Assembly (NCBI RefSeq): GCF_015350805.1
Contig: NZ_JADKSG010000001.1
Location: forward strand, 1,784,513 to 1,848,512
DNA from: Herbiconiux sp. VKM Ac-1786
Lineage (GTDB): Bacteria > Actinomycetota > Actinomycetes > Actinomycetales > Microbacteriaceae
Direction: 5' to 3'
Length of the DNA: 64,000 nucleotides
Within the stretch, counting starts at the first letter, position 1. Every line of letters begins with the position of its first letter. This document shows positions 54,255 through 63,427 of the stretch, piece after piece. Both the position numbers and the translations under genes were made by a program. The notes under the pieces were generated by a model. It did not search any database. It saw nothing but the letters and a program-made list of their open reading frames with translations, and was not told where the DNA came from.

Positions 54255-54779
54255 ATGACCGATGAGACGACCACCCCGACCGCAGCCACCGGCGTGCACA
54301 CCACCGACGGGCTGCCGCACGGCTCCACGTCCCTGACCCCGCACCTCGTGGTGTCGCCCGGCGAGGCGGCGCTGACCTTCTACCGAGACGTGCTCGGCGC
54401 GCGGGTCGTCGACGTCACCCGCTTCCCGACGGAGGACGGCACCGAGCTCGTCGCCCACGCCGTGCTCGACTTCGGCGCCGGGCAGCTCACCCTCAGCGAC
54501 GCCCTGCCCGGCTACGGTCTCGTCGCACCCGACCCGGCCGCCGGGTCGTCGTTCTCGCTCGCGCTCTACCGGCCCGACGTGGACGCCGTGGTCGCCCGGG
54601 CGGAGGCGGCCGGGGCACTCGTGCGCGAGCATCCGGCTACCTTCGTCTCGGGAGACCGGTTCGCGTCGATCGTCGACCCGTTCGGCGTGCGCTGGTCGAT
54701 CATGACCCGCGTCGAGGACGTCTCGCCCGAGGAGAGCGCCCGCCGGGTCGCGGAGTGGGCCGCGACGCAGTCGGCCTGA
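54255..54779 (+). CDS. VOC/PhnB-like glyoxalase-fold protein
   Basis: 174 residues. TPHLVVSPGEAALTFYRDVLGA is the first strand-helix; VDPFGVRWSIMTRVEDVSPEE is the closing PhnB-like end. The first 25 residues (MTDETTTPTAA) are disordered-looking. Complete metal ligands are not evident. TAGCAT ends six bases before the ATG, giving a leaderless message. Paired with the divergent AraC regulator. Confidence 0.88.
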   Translation: MTDETTTPTAATGVHTTDGLPHGSTSLTPHLVVSPGEAALTFYRDVLGARVVDVTRFPTEDGTELVAHAVLDFGAGQLTLSDALPGYGLVAPDPAAGSSFSLALYRPDVDAVVARAEAAGALVREHPATFVSGDRFASIVDPFGVRWSIMTRVEDVSPEESARRVAEWAATQSA

Positions 54780-54901
54780 GCATCCGGCGGCGCCGGTCGT
54801 CGGCCCGGGTCCGCTGAGGGGTCACGGCAGACCCCCCGTCAGGAGCGCGGGTGCCCCGAGAGGGTGACATGCTGGAAGGGTCCCACCCGAACAGGAGACC
54901 C

Positions 54902-55945
54902 ATGCTGACCGTCAACGCCTACGCCGCCCCCTCTGCCACCGAGCCGCTCGTCAAGACCACCATCGAGCGCCGCGACCTCGGCCCGAACGATGTGCTGATC
55001 GAGATCGCCTACTCGGGCATCTGCCACTCCGACATCCACACCGTGCGCGGCGACTGGGGCCCCCAGCAGTACCCGCTCACCGTCGGCCACGAGATCGTCG
55101 GAACGGTCACCGAGGTCGGCTCCGACGTCACCCTGCACCAGGTCGGCGACCGCGTCGGCGTCGGCTGCATGGTGAACTCGTGCCGCGAGTGCGAGAACTG
55201 CCTCGCCGGGCAGCAGCAGTACTGCCTGAAGGGCAACACCGGAACCTATGCGAGCGTCGACCGCGACGGCACCATCACGCAGGGCGGCTACTCGACCCAC
55301 GTCGTGGTCGTCGAGGACTTCGTGCTGCGCGTGCCCGAGTCGATCCCCTTCGAGAAGGCCGCCCCGCTGCTGTGCGCCGGCATCACGACCTACTCGCCCC
55401 TCAGCCACTGGAACGCCGGCCCCGGCAAGCGCGTCGCCGTCGTCGGCCTCGGCGGGCTCGGCCACATGGCCGTGAAGATCGCCCACGCCATGGGCGCCGA
55501 GGTCACCGTGCTCTCGCAGACCCTGAGCAAGAAGGACGACGGGCTGAAGCTCGGCGCCGACCACTACTACGCCACGAAGGACGAGGCGACCTTCCGCGAC
55601 CTGAAGAACTCCTTCGACCTGATCATCAACACGGTCAGCGCGGTCATCGACCTCGACGCCTACCTCTCGCTGCTCGCACTCGACGGCACCATGGTGAACG
55701 TCGGCGCCCCCGGCCAGGCCCTGCCGCTGCACGTGTTCACGCTGTTCGGCAACCGCCGCTCGTTCGCGGGCTCGGGCATCGGCAGCATCGGCGAGACCCA
55801 GGAGATGCTCGACTTCTGCGCCGAGCACGGCATCGCGCCCGAGACCGAGCTGATCTCGGCCGACTACATCAACGAGGCCTACGAGCGCGTGCTGAACTCC
55901 GACGTGCGCTACCGCTTCGTGATCGACGCGTCGACGTTCGCGTAG
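54902..55945 (+). CDS. Zinc-dependent NADP alcohol dehydrogenase (cinnamyl-alcohol dehydrogenase-like)
   Basis: 347 residues. Catalytic zinc: [11 protein letters not shown] and GHEIVGTV; structural zinc cysteines in [20 protein letters not shown]. Cofactor fold [17 protein letters not shown]. This matches the AdhC/YahK-like CAD family that reduces aldehydes with NADPH. ATG 54902 follows ACAGGAGA; an in-frame start at 54851 adds residues not expected in the family. Confidence 0.94.
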   Translation: MLTVNAYAAPSATEPLVKTTIERRDLGPNDVLIEIAYSGICHSDIHTVRGDWGPQQYPLTVGHEIVGTVTEVGSDVTLHQVGDRVGVGCMVNSCRECENCLAGQQQYCLKGNTGTYASVDRDGTITQGGYSTHVVVVEDFVLRVPESIPFEKAAPLLCAGITTYSPLSHWNAGPGKRVAVVGLGGLGHMAVKIAHAMGAEVTVLSQTLSKKDDGLKLGADHYYATKDEATFRDLKNSFDLIINTVSAVIDLDAYLSLLALDGTMVNVGAPGQALPLHVFTLFGNRRSFAGSGIGSIGETQEMLDFCAEHGIAPETELISADYINEAYERVLNSDVRYRFVIDASTFA

Positions 55946-56097
55946 ACCGCACTCCGGCCTCGGCCCGGTCGGCCCGCCGCCGCGGCGGCCGTCTCTCCCA
56001 CCTCTGCCCGCTCTGGCGCCTCGTGCGCCGAGCGGGCAGAGTGGTCTGACGGATGCGCCCACCCGGGACGCACCCGCGACACGAGAGCGGGTGCCCC

Positions 56098-56949
56098 ATG
56101 GGCCGGGTCGGCGACCTGATCGAGGGGCTCCGCGAGGCGCTGCGCGACCCGAAGGCCCCGCTGCTGCACGTGGCGATCGACACCGCCGAACCGGCGGTCG
56201 AGCATCCGGGGCCCGTCGTCGTGATGGTGCACGGCATCGCCTCGAGCGCCGCCACCTTCCACTTCGTGGTGCCGCTGGTCGAGCCGCAGCAGCGCGTGAT
56301 CGCGATCGAGCTGCTGGGCTTCGGCGGCAGCCCCCAGCCCGAGGGCGCGGAGTACACGCTCGAGGAGCACGTCGCCGCGCTGGCGCGCACCATCCGCTCG
56401 CTGCACCTCGCCGAGCCGTTCGTGCTCGTGGGGCACTCGCTCGGCTGCCTGATCGGCGCGCGCTACGCCGCGACCCACCTCGAGCACGTGTCGAAGCTGG
56501 TGCTCGTGAGCCCACCGGTCTACCTCTCGCCGGCCGAGATCGGCGACCCGCGGGTGCGGCTCAGGATGGCGGGGTACCTGCAGGCGCTGCAGTTCTTCCG
56601 CGCGAACAAGGAGTTCACCATCGCGCGGGCCGCCTTCGTGGCGAAGCTGCTGCCGGTGGAGCACGTGATGGAGATCACCGAGCAGAACTGGACGCCGTTC
56701 GTGAAGTCGCTCGAGCACTGCATCGAGTCGCAGACGGTGATCAGCGACCTCGCCCGGGTCGAGCGGCCGATCGAGGTGGTCTACGGGCGGCTCGACGAGT
56801 TCCTCGTGCCGGGCAACCTGGCGATCATCGAGCGGATGCGCGGGGTCACCACGCACGTCGTCGCGGCCAGCGACCACATGATCCGCAAACCCATGGCCCG
56901 CGTGGTCGCGGCCGCCATCGCGTCGCCGCCCGCCCCGCCCGCCGCCTGA
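56098..56949 (+). CDS. Alpha/beta hydrolase
   Basis: 283 residues. VVVMVHGIASSAATF is the oxyanion strand, VGHSLGCLIGARY the nucleophile elbow (Ser), with acid in YGRLDEFLVP and His in ASDHMIRKP. It resembles C-C or ester hydrolases of the epoxide hydrolase/MhpC superfamily. Substrate unknown. Start ATG 56098 follows GAGAG; the frame is open upstream without homology. Confidence 0.9.
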   Translation: MGRVGDLIEGLREALRDPKAPLLHVAIDTAEPAVEHPGPVVVMVHGIASSAATFHFVVPLVEPQQRVIAIELLGFGGSPQPEGAEYTLEEHVAALARTIRSLHLAEPFVLVGHSLGCLIGARYAATHLEHVSKLVLVSPPVYLSPAEIGDPRVRLRMAGYLQALQFFRANKEFTIARAAFVAKLLPVEHVMEITEQNWTPFVKSLEHCIESQTVISDLARVERPIEVVYGRLDEFLVPGNLAIIERMRGVTTHVVAASDHMIRKPMARVVAAAIASPPAPPAA

Positions 56950-56980
56950 CCTCGCCCGCCGCCTGATCCGCCCGAGCTCG

Positions 56981-57685
56981 TCAGTCGCGGGCGGCGTCCG
57001 CGAGGGCCGCGGCGAGGTCGGTCGGGCGGGTGAACTGGGGCCAGTGGCCCGTGGGGAGCTCGACGACCGTGAGGGACGCCAGGTGCGGGAGCTCTGCGAA
57101 GAAGGGGTGGCCGGCTGCGAGGTAGCCGTCGAGCTCCTCGCGGGTGAAGGTGCTCGCGACCAGGGTGACCGGCACGGCGTAGCGGCGCGGGTCGTGCAGC
57201 CGCTGCGGATCGCGCGCCACGTGCACCGGCTGCGGAATCGCGATGCCCCGGAACCACGCCCGCAGGTCGTCGGTCAGCCCCCGGAGGTCGGCCTCGCCGA
57301 ACTCGCCCCAGCCGGGCAGCGGCACCTCGTCGCCCACCGCCTCGAGCTCCTCGTTGATCGCGACGCCGTCGGCCGTCGGCCAGCTGTCGACGTACACCGC
57401 CCGCCGGATGCGCTCGGGCCGCGCATCCACCACCGCATGGATGATCGAGCCGCCGCCCGAGTGCCCCACGAGCACGATCTCGCGCGAGGCGTCGACCGCG
57501 TCGACGAGCGCCACCACCTCGGCGACCTGCGAGGCCAGCGTGACACCGCTGCGGTCGTCGTCGACCGAGTGCAGCCCGCCGAGCGTGGGCGTGTGCACGG
57601 AGAACCCGGCGTCGCGCAGCGCGGGCGCCACGTCGTTCCACGAGTCGCCGTTCAGCCAGAAGCCGGGGATGAGGATGAGGTCCAT
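56981..57685 (-). CDS. Alpha/beta hydrolase (esterase-like)
   Basis: 234 residues beginning MDLILIPGFWLNGDSWNDV, the first strand and oxyanion loop. Nucleophile elbow VGHSGGGSIIHA. The C-terminal His is in LPTGHWPQFTRP. This RsbQ/salicylate esterase-like group acts on small esters. Unrelated in detail to the neighbouring hydrolase at 56098. Convergent with it. Confidence 0.9.
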   Translation of the reverse strand: MDLILIPGFWLNGDSWNDVAPALRDAGFSVHTPTLGGLHSVDDDRSGVTLASQVAEVVALVDAVDASREIVLVGHSGGGSIIHAVVDARPERIRRAVYVDSWPTADGVAINEELEAVGDEVPLPGWGEFGEADLRGLTDDLRAWFRGIAIPQPVHVARDPQRLHDPRRYAVPVTLVASTFTREELDGYLAAGHPFFAELPHLASLTVVELPTGHWPQFTRPTDLAAALADAARD

Positions 57686-57746
57686 GCAGCGACGCTACGC
57701 CCCACCGCCGACATCGGGAACCCCCGCTCGGGGAAGCCGGCGGCGG

Positions 57747-58643
57747 CTAGGCGGTGAGGCGCTGCAGGAGCTCTGCGTAGCGGGCCGCCGTGCGCTCCAC
57801 GATCTCCTGCGGCAGCGTCGGCGGCGGCCCCACCTGGTCCCAGTTCGCCGCGAGCCAGTTGCGCACGATCTGCTTGTCGAAGCTGGCTGTGCGCTCGCCC
57901 GAGTCGTACGCCGCCGCATCCCAGTACCGCGACGAGTCGCTCGTCAGCACTTCGTCGGCCAGCGTGATCGCGCCGGTCTCGGGATCGCGCCCGAACTCGA
58001 ACTTCGTGTCGGCCAGGATGACCCCGCGCGCCTCGGCGATCGCCGCCGCCCGCTCGTAGATCTCCAACGACAGCGAGCGCAGCGCCGTCGCGTCGGCCAG
58101 CCCGATCAGCTCCACGGTGCGCTCGAAGCTGATGTTCTCGTCGTGCTCACCGAGCGGCGCCTTGTAGGCGGGCGTGTAGATCGGCTGCGGCAGCCGGTCG
58201 CCGTCGTGCAGCCCGGCCGGCAGGCCGATGCCGCACACGCTCTGCGACGCCTGGTACTCCTTCCAGCCGCTGCCCGAGAGGTAGCCGCGCACCACGCACT
58301 CCACCGGGAACATCTCCAGCGACTTCACCACCATCGACCGCGCCTCAAGTTCCGGCGGCACCGGCGGCAGCCCGTCCCGCACGGCCACGAGGTGGTTCGG
58401 CACGGTGCGCAGCTGATGGAACCACCAGCGGCTCAGCTCGGTCAGCAGCTCGCCCTTGCCGTGGATGCCCGGCTCCAGCACGTGGTCGAACGCGCTCACG
58501 CGATCGCTCGCGACGACCAGGAGCGCCGCGGGACGCGCATCCTGAACCGTGTTCTCGGGCACGAACAGGTCGCGCACCTTGCCGCTGTAGACGTGCCGCC
58601 AGCCGGGCGCCACAGGGGCGGATGCACTGCTCACCGAAGCCAT
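57747..58643 (-). CDS. purC: Phosphoribosylaminoimidazole-succinocarboxamide synthase
   Basis: 298 residues from ATG 58643. It joins CAIR and aspartate in purine synthesis. Blocks: VYSGKVRDLF, SDRVSAFDHVL, ECVVRGYLSGSGWKEY, LADTKFEFG and DEVLTSDSSRYW. The ATG overlaps purD's stop by one base (TGATG), so purD-purC is an operon. This is the longer actinobacterial form. Confidence 0.97.
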   Translation of the reverse strand: MASVSSASAPVAPGWRHVYSGKVRDLFVPENTVQDARPAALLVVASDRVSAFDHVLEPGIHGKGELLTELSRWWFHQLRTVPNHLVAVRDGLPPVPPELEARSMVVKSLEMFPVECVVRGYLSGSGWKEYQASQSVCGIGLPAGLHDGDRLPQPIYTPAYKAPLGEHDENISFERTVELIGLADATALRSLSLEIYERAAAIAEARGVILADTKFEFGRDPETGAITLADEVLTSDSSRYWDAAAYDSGERTASFDKQIVRNWLAANWDQVGPPPTLPQEIVERTAARYAELLQRLTA

Positions 58644-59956
58644 CACAGAACCTCCTCCGCGACCCGGGCCGCGATGTCGCGACGGTACTGAGACCCTTCG
58701 AGACGGATTCCCTCCAGCACCCCGTACACGCGATCACGCGCCACGGCGAACGAGGGCGCTGTCGCGACCACGTTGAGCACGCGCCCGCCGGTGGCCCGCA
58801 GGACGGGGCGACCCCCCGCATCCATCACCTCGTCGAGGTCGGTGGCCGCGTGCAGCACGCTCACGCCTTCGACGCCGACGGCGCCCTCGAGGCCGGTGAT
58901 GCGGCGGCCGGTGACCGGCGAGCCGGGGTAGTTCTCGCTGGCGAGCACGACGGTGACCGCGACCTCGTCGGAGAAGACGGGGCGGGGCTGCGCCTCCAGC
59001 GTGCCCGTCGCGGCGGCGAACAGCAGGGTGCTGAGCGGCGTCTCGAGCCGGGGCAGCACGACCTGCGTCTCGGGGTCGCCGAAGCGCGCGTTGAACTCGA
59101 TCACGCGGATGCCGCGCGGCGTGAGGATGAGGCCGCAGTAGAGCAGGCCGATGAACGGTGTGTCTTCGGAGGCGAGCTGCCGCACGGTCGGCAGCGCGAT
59201 CGTCTCGATTACCTCGTCGACGAACGCGGTCTCGCTGCCGAAGCGGTCGGCGAGCCAGGGCAGCGGCGAGTAGGCGCCCATGCCGCCGGTGTTGGGGCCC
59301 TCGTCGCCGTCGCCGAGGCGCTTGTAGTCCTGCGCGGGGGAGAGGGGCGCGACCGAGTGGCCGTCGGAGAGCAGGAAGAGCGAGACCTCCTCGCCGTCGA
59401 GGAACTCCTCGATCAGCACGTCGCCGTGCTGCAGCCAGTGCCGGGCGTGCGCGGTGGCCGCCTCGAGGTCGCTCGTGACGAGCACGCCCTTGCCGGCGGC
59501 GAGACCGTCGGCCTTGACCACGTAGGGGGCGCCGAACGCGGCGAGGGCCTCCTCCGCCTCGGCGAGCGTCGAGGCCGTCGACGCGCCGCCGGTGGGCACG
59601 CCGGCCTCCTCCATCACGCGCTTCGCGAAGGCCTTGCTGCCCTCGAGCGCGGCGGCGGCCCGGCCGGGCCCGAAGACGGGGATGCCCCGCGTGCGCAGCG
59701 CGTCGGCCACCCCGGCGACCAGCGGTGCCTCGGGCCCGATCACGACGAACTGCACGTCGTTCTCGAGCACGTACGTCGTGACCGCCTGCGGGTCGTTCGC
59801 GTCAAGCTCGACGACCGGCACGTCGGCCGCGATGCCGGCGTTGCCCGGGGCGGCCACGATGTCGTGCGCCCCGCCCTCCGGCCCGTCGCCCTCGCGCCGC
59901 AGTGCCGTGATGATGGCGTGCTCGCGCGCGCCGGAGCCGAGTACGAGGATCTTCAC
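58643..59956 (-). CDS. purD: Phosphoribosylamine--glycine ligase
   Basis: 437 residues from GTG 59956, chosen because MKILVLGSGAREHAI is the canonical start; a GTG two codons upstream is possible. ATP-grasp enzyme making GAR in purine synthesis. APGNAGIA, VIGPEAPLVAG, PYVVKADGLAAGKGV and NARFGDPETQ are diagnostic. Coupled to purC downstream; divergent from the sterol-carrier-like gene. Confidence 0.97.
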   Translation of the reverse strand: MKILVLGSGAREHAIITALRREGDGPEGGAHDIVAAPGNAGIAADVPVVELDANDPQAVTTYVLENDVQFVVIGPEAPLVAGVADALRTRGIPVFGPGRAAAALEGSKAFAKRVMEEAGVPTGGASTASTLAEAEEALAAFGAPYVVKADGLAAGKGVLVTSDLEAATAHARHWLQHGDVLIEEFLDGEEVSLFLLSDGHSVAPLSPAQDYKRLGDGDEGPNTGGMGAYSPLPWLADRFGSETAFVDEVIETIALPTVRQLASEDTPFIGLLYCGLILTPRGIRVIEFNARFGDPETQVVLPRLETPLSTLLFAAATGTLEAQPRPVFSDEVAVTVVLASENYPGSPVTGRRITGLEGAVGVEGVSVLHAATDLDEVMDAGGRPVLRATGGRVLNVVATAPSFAVARDRVYGVLEGIRLEGSQYRRDIAARVAEEVL

Positions 59957-60010
59957 GCCCACAGCCTACCGAGCACCGCCGACGGCCGCGGGGCGGGCTA
60001 GCTTGGAGGC

Positions 60011-60370
60011 ATGGGCAAGGCACGCATTCCGGACGAGGTGGGGTCGGCGGCCGTCACGGCGGCCACGGGCGACTTCGAGGCGGCGAGCCGGGACACCCGC
60101 GCATCCGCTGTTCGCTGGCTGCTGCAGCGCCTCGCCGACGAGGCTCCGGGCAACTCGGTCGAGGTGCGGGTGCCGCCGTTCGGTGCCGTGCAGTGCATCG
60201 AGGGGCCGGGCCACACCCGGGGCACCCCGCCGAACGTGGTCGAGATGGATGCCCGCACCTGGCTGGAGCTCGCCACCGGCACGCTCGCGTGGGCCGACGG
60301 TCTCGCGACCGCGCGCATCCACGCGTCGGGGCAGCGAGCCGACCTGTCGGCGCACGTGCCGGTGCGCTGA
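60011..60370 (+). CDS. Sterol carrier family protein
   Basis: 119 residues of the bacterial SCP-2-like family common beside purine genes in actinobacteria. VEVRVPPFGAVQCIEGPGHTRGTPPNVVEMDARTW and LATGTLAWADG are the core. Likely binds a hydrophobic ligand. TAGCTT ends six bases before the ATG, suggesting a leaderless message. In mycobacteria the orthologue lies just upstream of purF; here purF is elsewhere. Confidence 0.88.
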   Translation: MGKARIPDEVGSAAVTAATGDFEAASRDTRASAVRWLLQRLADEAPGNSVEVRVPPFGAVQCIEGPGHTRGTPPNVVEMDARTWLELATGTLAWADGLATARIHASGQRADLSAHVPVR

Positions 60371-60429
60371 CCGTTCCCGGATCTGCGGTTTCGCGCCCGG
60401 CGCCCAGCCGGGTGGGGGACAATGGAGGG

Positions 60430-60798
60430 GTGAGTCAGCAGCCCGACGACAGCAGCGCATCCGCCCGACCGCCCGAGTCCTCGGTGAAGGTGCGGCGCGC
60501 ACCGCGGTACTACCGCTTCATGCTGGTGGGGCTCGTGCTCGGTGTGGTCGTGGCGCTCATCCTCACGTTCGCGTTCCCCGAGTCGGAGCAGTTCACGCAG
60601 CTGCAGGTGTTCGGCTTCCTCGCCATCTTCCTCGCGGCCGTGTTCGTGGCCCTCGGGGCGCTGGTCGCCATCCTGCTCGACCGGGGCAGCTCGAAGCGGG
60701 CGCGCACCGTCGCGGCGGAGTACGAGGAGCACGACGCTCCCGAGCCGGGCGACGACGTGGAGTTCGTGCAGGTGCGCGACGAGGGCCCGCGGGCCTAG
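60430..60798 (+). CDS. Small membrane protein with two helices
   Basis: 122 residues. A basic stretch (VKVRRAPRYYRF) precedes two membrane helices (about 30-50 and 59-83), then an acidic cytoplasmic tail (YEEHDAPEPGDDVEF). No family recognised. It starts at a GTG; GACAAT ends six bases before, suggesting a leaderless message. Follows the sterol-carrier gene and may be cotranscribed. Confidence 0.8.
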   Translation: MSQQPDDSSASARPPESSVKVRRAPRYYRFMLVGLVLGVVVALILTFAFPESEQFTQLQVFGFLAIFLAAVFVALGALVAILLDRGSSKRARTVAAEYEEHDAPEPGDDVEFVQVRDEGPRA

Positions 60799-60846
60799 CT
60801 GCTCGCCGATCGCCCGCCAGGCCGGCGTGTTCGGCCCGCGAACAGA

Positions 60847-60874
60847 AGAAGGCCCGACTCGCGTCGGGCCTTCT
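60847..60874. terminator. Bidirectional terminator hairpin
   Basis: AGAAGGCCCGAC (60847-60858) and GTCGGGCCTTCT (60863-60874) pair perfectly around TCGC. It lies between convergent genes ending at 60798 and 60892. On the minus strand the stem is followed by TCTGTT, a weak T-rich tail. Confidence 0.85.
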
Positions 60875-60891
60875 GTCACGTCTACGGCGCT

Positions 60892-61110
60892 CTAGGCGCG
60901 CTTCTGCTCGTCGGGAGCGGTGGGTTCGAACGCGGTCGGCTCGAACGCATCATCGGAGTCGTCGTCCTCCTCGATCCACTTCGAGTAGTCGGGCTCACCG
61001 GCTTTGCCCGTGAGTTCGCGTTCCAGCGCCGAATAGTTCGTGTCGGGACTGAAGTACTTCAGCTCGCGAGCGACCTTCGTGTGCTTGGCTTTCTGACGGC
61101 CACGCCCCAT
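60892..61110 (-). CDS. DUF3073 family protein
   Basis: 72 residues. MGRGRQKAKHTKVARELKYFSPDTNYSALERELT is the DUF3073 signature: a basic head then an acidic tail (EEDDDSDDAFEPT). Function unknown; in many actinobacteria it sits convergent to purM. ATG 61110 chosen by homology. An A/T-rich patch (61160-61190) upstream may hold its promoter. Confidence 0.93.
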   Translation of the reverse strand: MGRGRQKAKHTKVARELKYFSPDTNYSALERELTGKAGEPDYSKWIEEDDDSDDAFEPTAFEPTAPDEQKRA

Positions 61111-61242
61111 GCGAGACCCCCTCACGAATCGGGCCGGGGGCTCTGCCGCCCGGATGAGACGAATAAACTACGAAATCGAATGTGAGTTTAGCACGCGGCC
61201 ATCACCCATCCGGGCGGGCGACGGGTGCCGTCCAGCCGAAGC

Positions 61243-63276
61243 TCAGCCGCGCATCCGCTTGTGGGCCGTGGGCTCGCCCGCGTGCGGTCGCCGCGGCACC
61301 GGACGGACGGGCTCGCCGCGCCGCTCCTGGCCCGGCAGCGGGCGCGAGCGGCGGCCGTAGAGCAGCTCGGAGGAGTCGAGCAGCCAGGGCACCAGGGCGA
61401 TCGTCACGCCGTGCACGAGCATCAGCTTCTTGCGGATGCGGCGGGCCTTGTGGTTGTGCAGCATCGACTCCCACCAGTGGCCCACGATGTAGATCGGGGT
61501 GTAGACGGTGACGACCTCGGAGCCGTGCTCGGCGCGGTGCTTCATGATGTACTTCGCCAGTGGCACGGCGACGTCGCGGTAGGGCGACTCGATGATGTTG
61601 AGCGGCACCTCGATGTTCATGTTCTGCCAGTCCTCCTCGAGCTGGCGGGTCTGCTCCTCGTCGATGGAGAGGTGCACCGCCTCGATCGAGTCGTGGCGGG
61701 CGGCGATCGCGTAGTCGAGGGCCTTCAGCACCGGCTTCTGCATGCGGCCGACCAGCACGATCGCGTGGTCGCCCGAGGAGCCGAAGGTGGTGGTCGGGTC
61801 GACCTCCACCTCCTTGTTCACGTCGCGGTAGTAGCGGTTCACGCCCATCATCAGGATGAACAGGATCGGCATGATCGCGAAGACGAGCCAGGCGCCGTGG
61901 GTGAACTTGGTGATCGTGACGACGATCAGCACCACGGCGGTGAAGACGGCGCCGACGGCGTTGATCGCGAGGGAGCGGTAGACGGCGCCGCGGTCCGCGC
62001 ATCCGTTCTTCAGCATCGTCAGCCAGTGCTTCACCATGCCGGTCTGGCCGAGCGTGAACGAGACGAAGACGCCGATGATGTAGAGCTGGATGAGCTGCGT
62101 GAGGCTGGCCTGGTAGACCACCAGGATGGCGGTCGCCGCCAGCGCCAGCAGGATCATGCCGTTGGAGAAGACGAGGCGGTCGCCGCGGGTGAGCATGGCC
62201 TTGGGGGCGTAGGCGTCCTTCGCGAGCACCGAGCCGAGCAGCGGGAAGCCGTTGAAGGCGGTGTTGGCCGCGAGCAGCAGCACCGCCGCGGTGGCCGCCT
62301 GGATGATGAAGAACAGGATCGAGTTGTTGCCGAAGGTGGCAGCGGCGACCTGGGCCATCAGGCTCCGCTGCGGAGTCGTCGCGCAGTCGGCGAAGCCGAT
62401 CAGGTGGCAGGCGTTCTCGGCGTAGTGCACGTTCGAGATCAGCGCCAGGGCGGTGAGGCCGGCGAACAGGCAGATGGCGATGGAGCCCATCAGCACCAGC
62501 GTGCGCTGGGCGTTCTTGATCTTGGGGGTGCGGAAGGCCGGCACGCCGTTGGAGATCGCCTCGACACCGGTGAGGGCCGAGCATCCGCTCGAGAAGGCCC
62601 GGAGGAGCAGGAGCACCATCGCGGCCTGGGTGAGCTGCTCGGCCTTGACGTCGAAGCCGGCCGACTCGGAGACCGGGGCGTCGCCGACGGCGGTGCGGAT
62701 GAGGCCGGTGACGATCATCAGGGCGACGCTGCCGACGAAGATGTAGGTCGGGATGGCGAACGCCTTGCTCGACTCGCGGACGCCGCGCAGGTTCACCGCC
62801 ATCAGCAGGATGACGAAGCCGACCGCGAGCTCGACCCGGAACGGGTTCAGCTGCGGGATCGCGCTGATGATGTTGTCGACGCCGGACGCGACCGAGACGG
62901 CCACCGTCAGCACGTAGTCGACGAGGAGGGCGGAGGCGACCACGAGTCCGGCCTTCTCGCCGAGGTTCTTGTGGGCGACCTCGTAGTCGCCGCCGCCGCT
63001 CGGGTAGGCCTTCACGAGCTGGCGGTAGGAGGCCACGACCACCACGAGCAGCAGGATGACCGCCGCCGCGACCCAGGGGGCGAGGGTGAGGAAGGAGAGG
63101 CCGCCGATGAGCAGGATCATCAGCAGCTCCTGCGGCGCGTAGGCCACGGAGGAGAGCGGGTCGCTCGCGAAAATGGGTAGGGCGAGCCGCTTGGGGAGCA
63201 GCTGGCCGTCGAGCTTGTCGCTCGGGAGCGGATCTCCGATCAGCCAGCGTTTCGCCGAGCGGGTTTCATTGACCAC
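61243..63276 (-). CDS. kimA: KimA-type potassium importer (APC superfamily)
   Basis: 677 residues from GTG 63276. It matches Bacillus KimA (YdaO): RWLIGDPL near the start, FASDPLSSVAYAPQELL, YPSGGGDYEVA, FSSGCSALTGVEAISNGVPAF and LAANTAFNGFP. About 12 membrane helices are followed by a cytoplasmic UspA-like domain (about 460-620), the part that binds c-di-AMP in KimA. It should be a high-affinity proton-coupled potassium importer. The C-terminus is Arg/Pro-rich. The message appears leaderless, leaving no room for the c-di-AMP riboswitch that precedes kimA in Bacillus. Confidence 0.93.
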   Translation of the reverse strand: MVNETRSAKRWLIGDPLPSDKLDGQLLPKRLALPIFASDPLSSVAYAPQELLMILLIGGLSFLTLAPWVAAAVILLLVVVVASYRQLVKAYPSGGGDYEVAHKNLGEKAGLVVASALLVDYVLTVAVSVASGVDNIISAIPQLNPFRVELAVGFVILLMAVNLRGVRESSKAFAIPTYIFVGSVALMIVTGLIRTAVGDAPVSESAGFDVKAEQLTQAAMVLLLLRAFSSGCSALTGVEAISNGVPAFRTPKIKNAQRTLVLMGSIAICLFAGLTALALISNVHYAENACHLIGFADCATTPQRSLMAQVAAATFGNNSILFFIIQAATAAVLLLAANTAFNGFPLLGSVLAKDAYAPKAMLTRGDRLVFSNGMILLALAATAILVVYQASLTQLIQLYIIGVFVSFTLGQTGMVKHWLTMLKNGCADRGAVYRSLAINAVGAVFTAVVLIVVTITKFTHGAWLVFAIMPILFILMMGVNRYYRDVNKEVEVDPTTTFGSSGDHAIVLVGRMQKPVLKALDYAIAARHDSIEAVHLSIDEEQTRQLEEDWQNMNIEVPLNIIESPYRDVAVPLAKYIMKHRAEHGSEVVTVYTPIYIVGHWWESMLHNHKARRIRKKLMLVHGVTIALVPWLLDSSELLYGRRSRPLPGQERRGEPVRPVPRRPHAGEPTAHKRMRG

Positions 63277-63312
63277 GAGTGAGAACACTACTCGTGGGCA
63301 ACCCACTGTCAA
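63273..63312 (-). promoter_or_regulatory. Leaderless kimA promoter with 8-bp inverted repeat over the start region
   Basis: On the minus strand TTGACA (plus-strand 63307-63312) and TAGTGT (63285-63290) are 16 bases apart; the predicted transcript start is about 63278, next to the GTG at 63276. CCACGAGT (63273-63280) and ACTCGTGG (63290-63297) are an inverted repeat spanning the -10 box and start codon: an operator candidate. Confidence 0.65.
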
Positions 63313-63319
63313 GTCGGGG

Positions 63320-63344
63320 GAGGGGCGGGATATTCCCGCCCCTC
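63320..63344. terminator. Hairpin between the 45-residue gene and kimA
   Basis: An 11-bp perfect stem, GAGGGGCGGGA against TCCCGCCCCTC, around TAT. It ends transcription from the small minus-strand gene before the kimA promoter. The T-rich tail lies on the plus-strand side (TCTTTTCTTC). Confidence 0.75.
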
Positions 63345-63427
63345 GTTCTACGTCTTTTCTTCGTCGTTCTTTCTTCGTCGTTCTTTCGATGGTGCGGTGG
63401 GGCCGAGCGGCCGTCGTTCGGGCGGGT

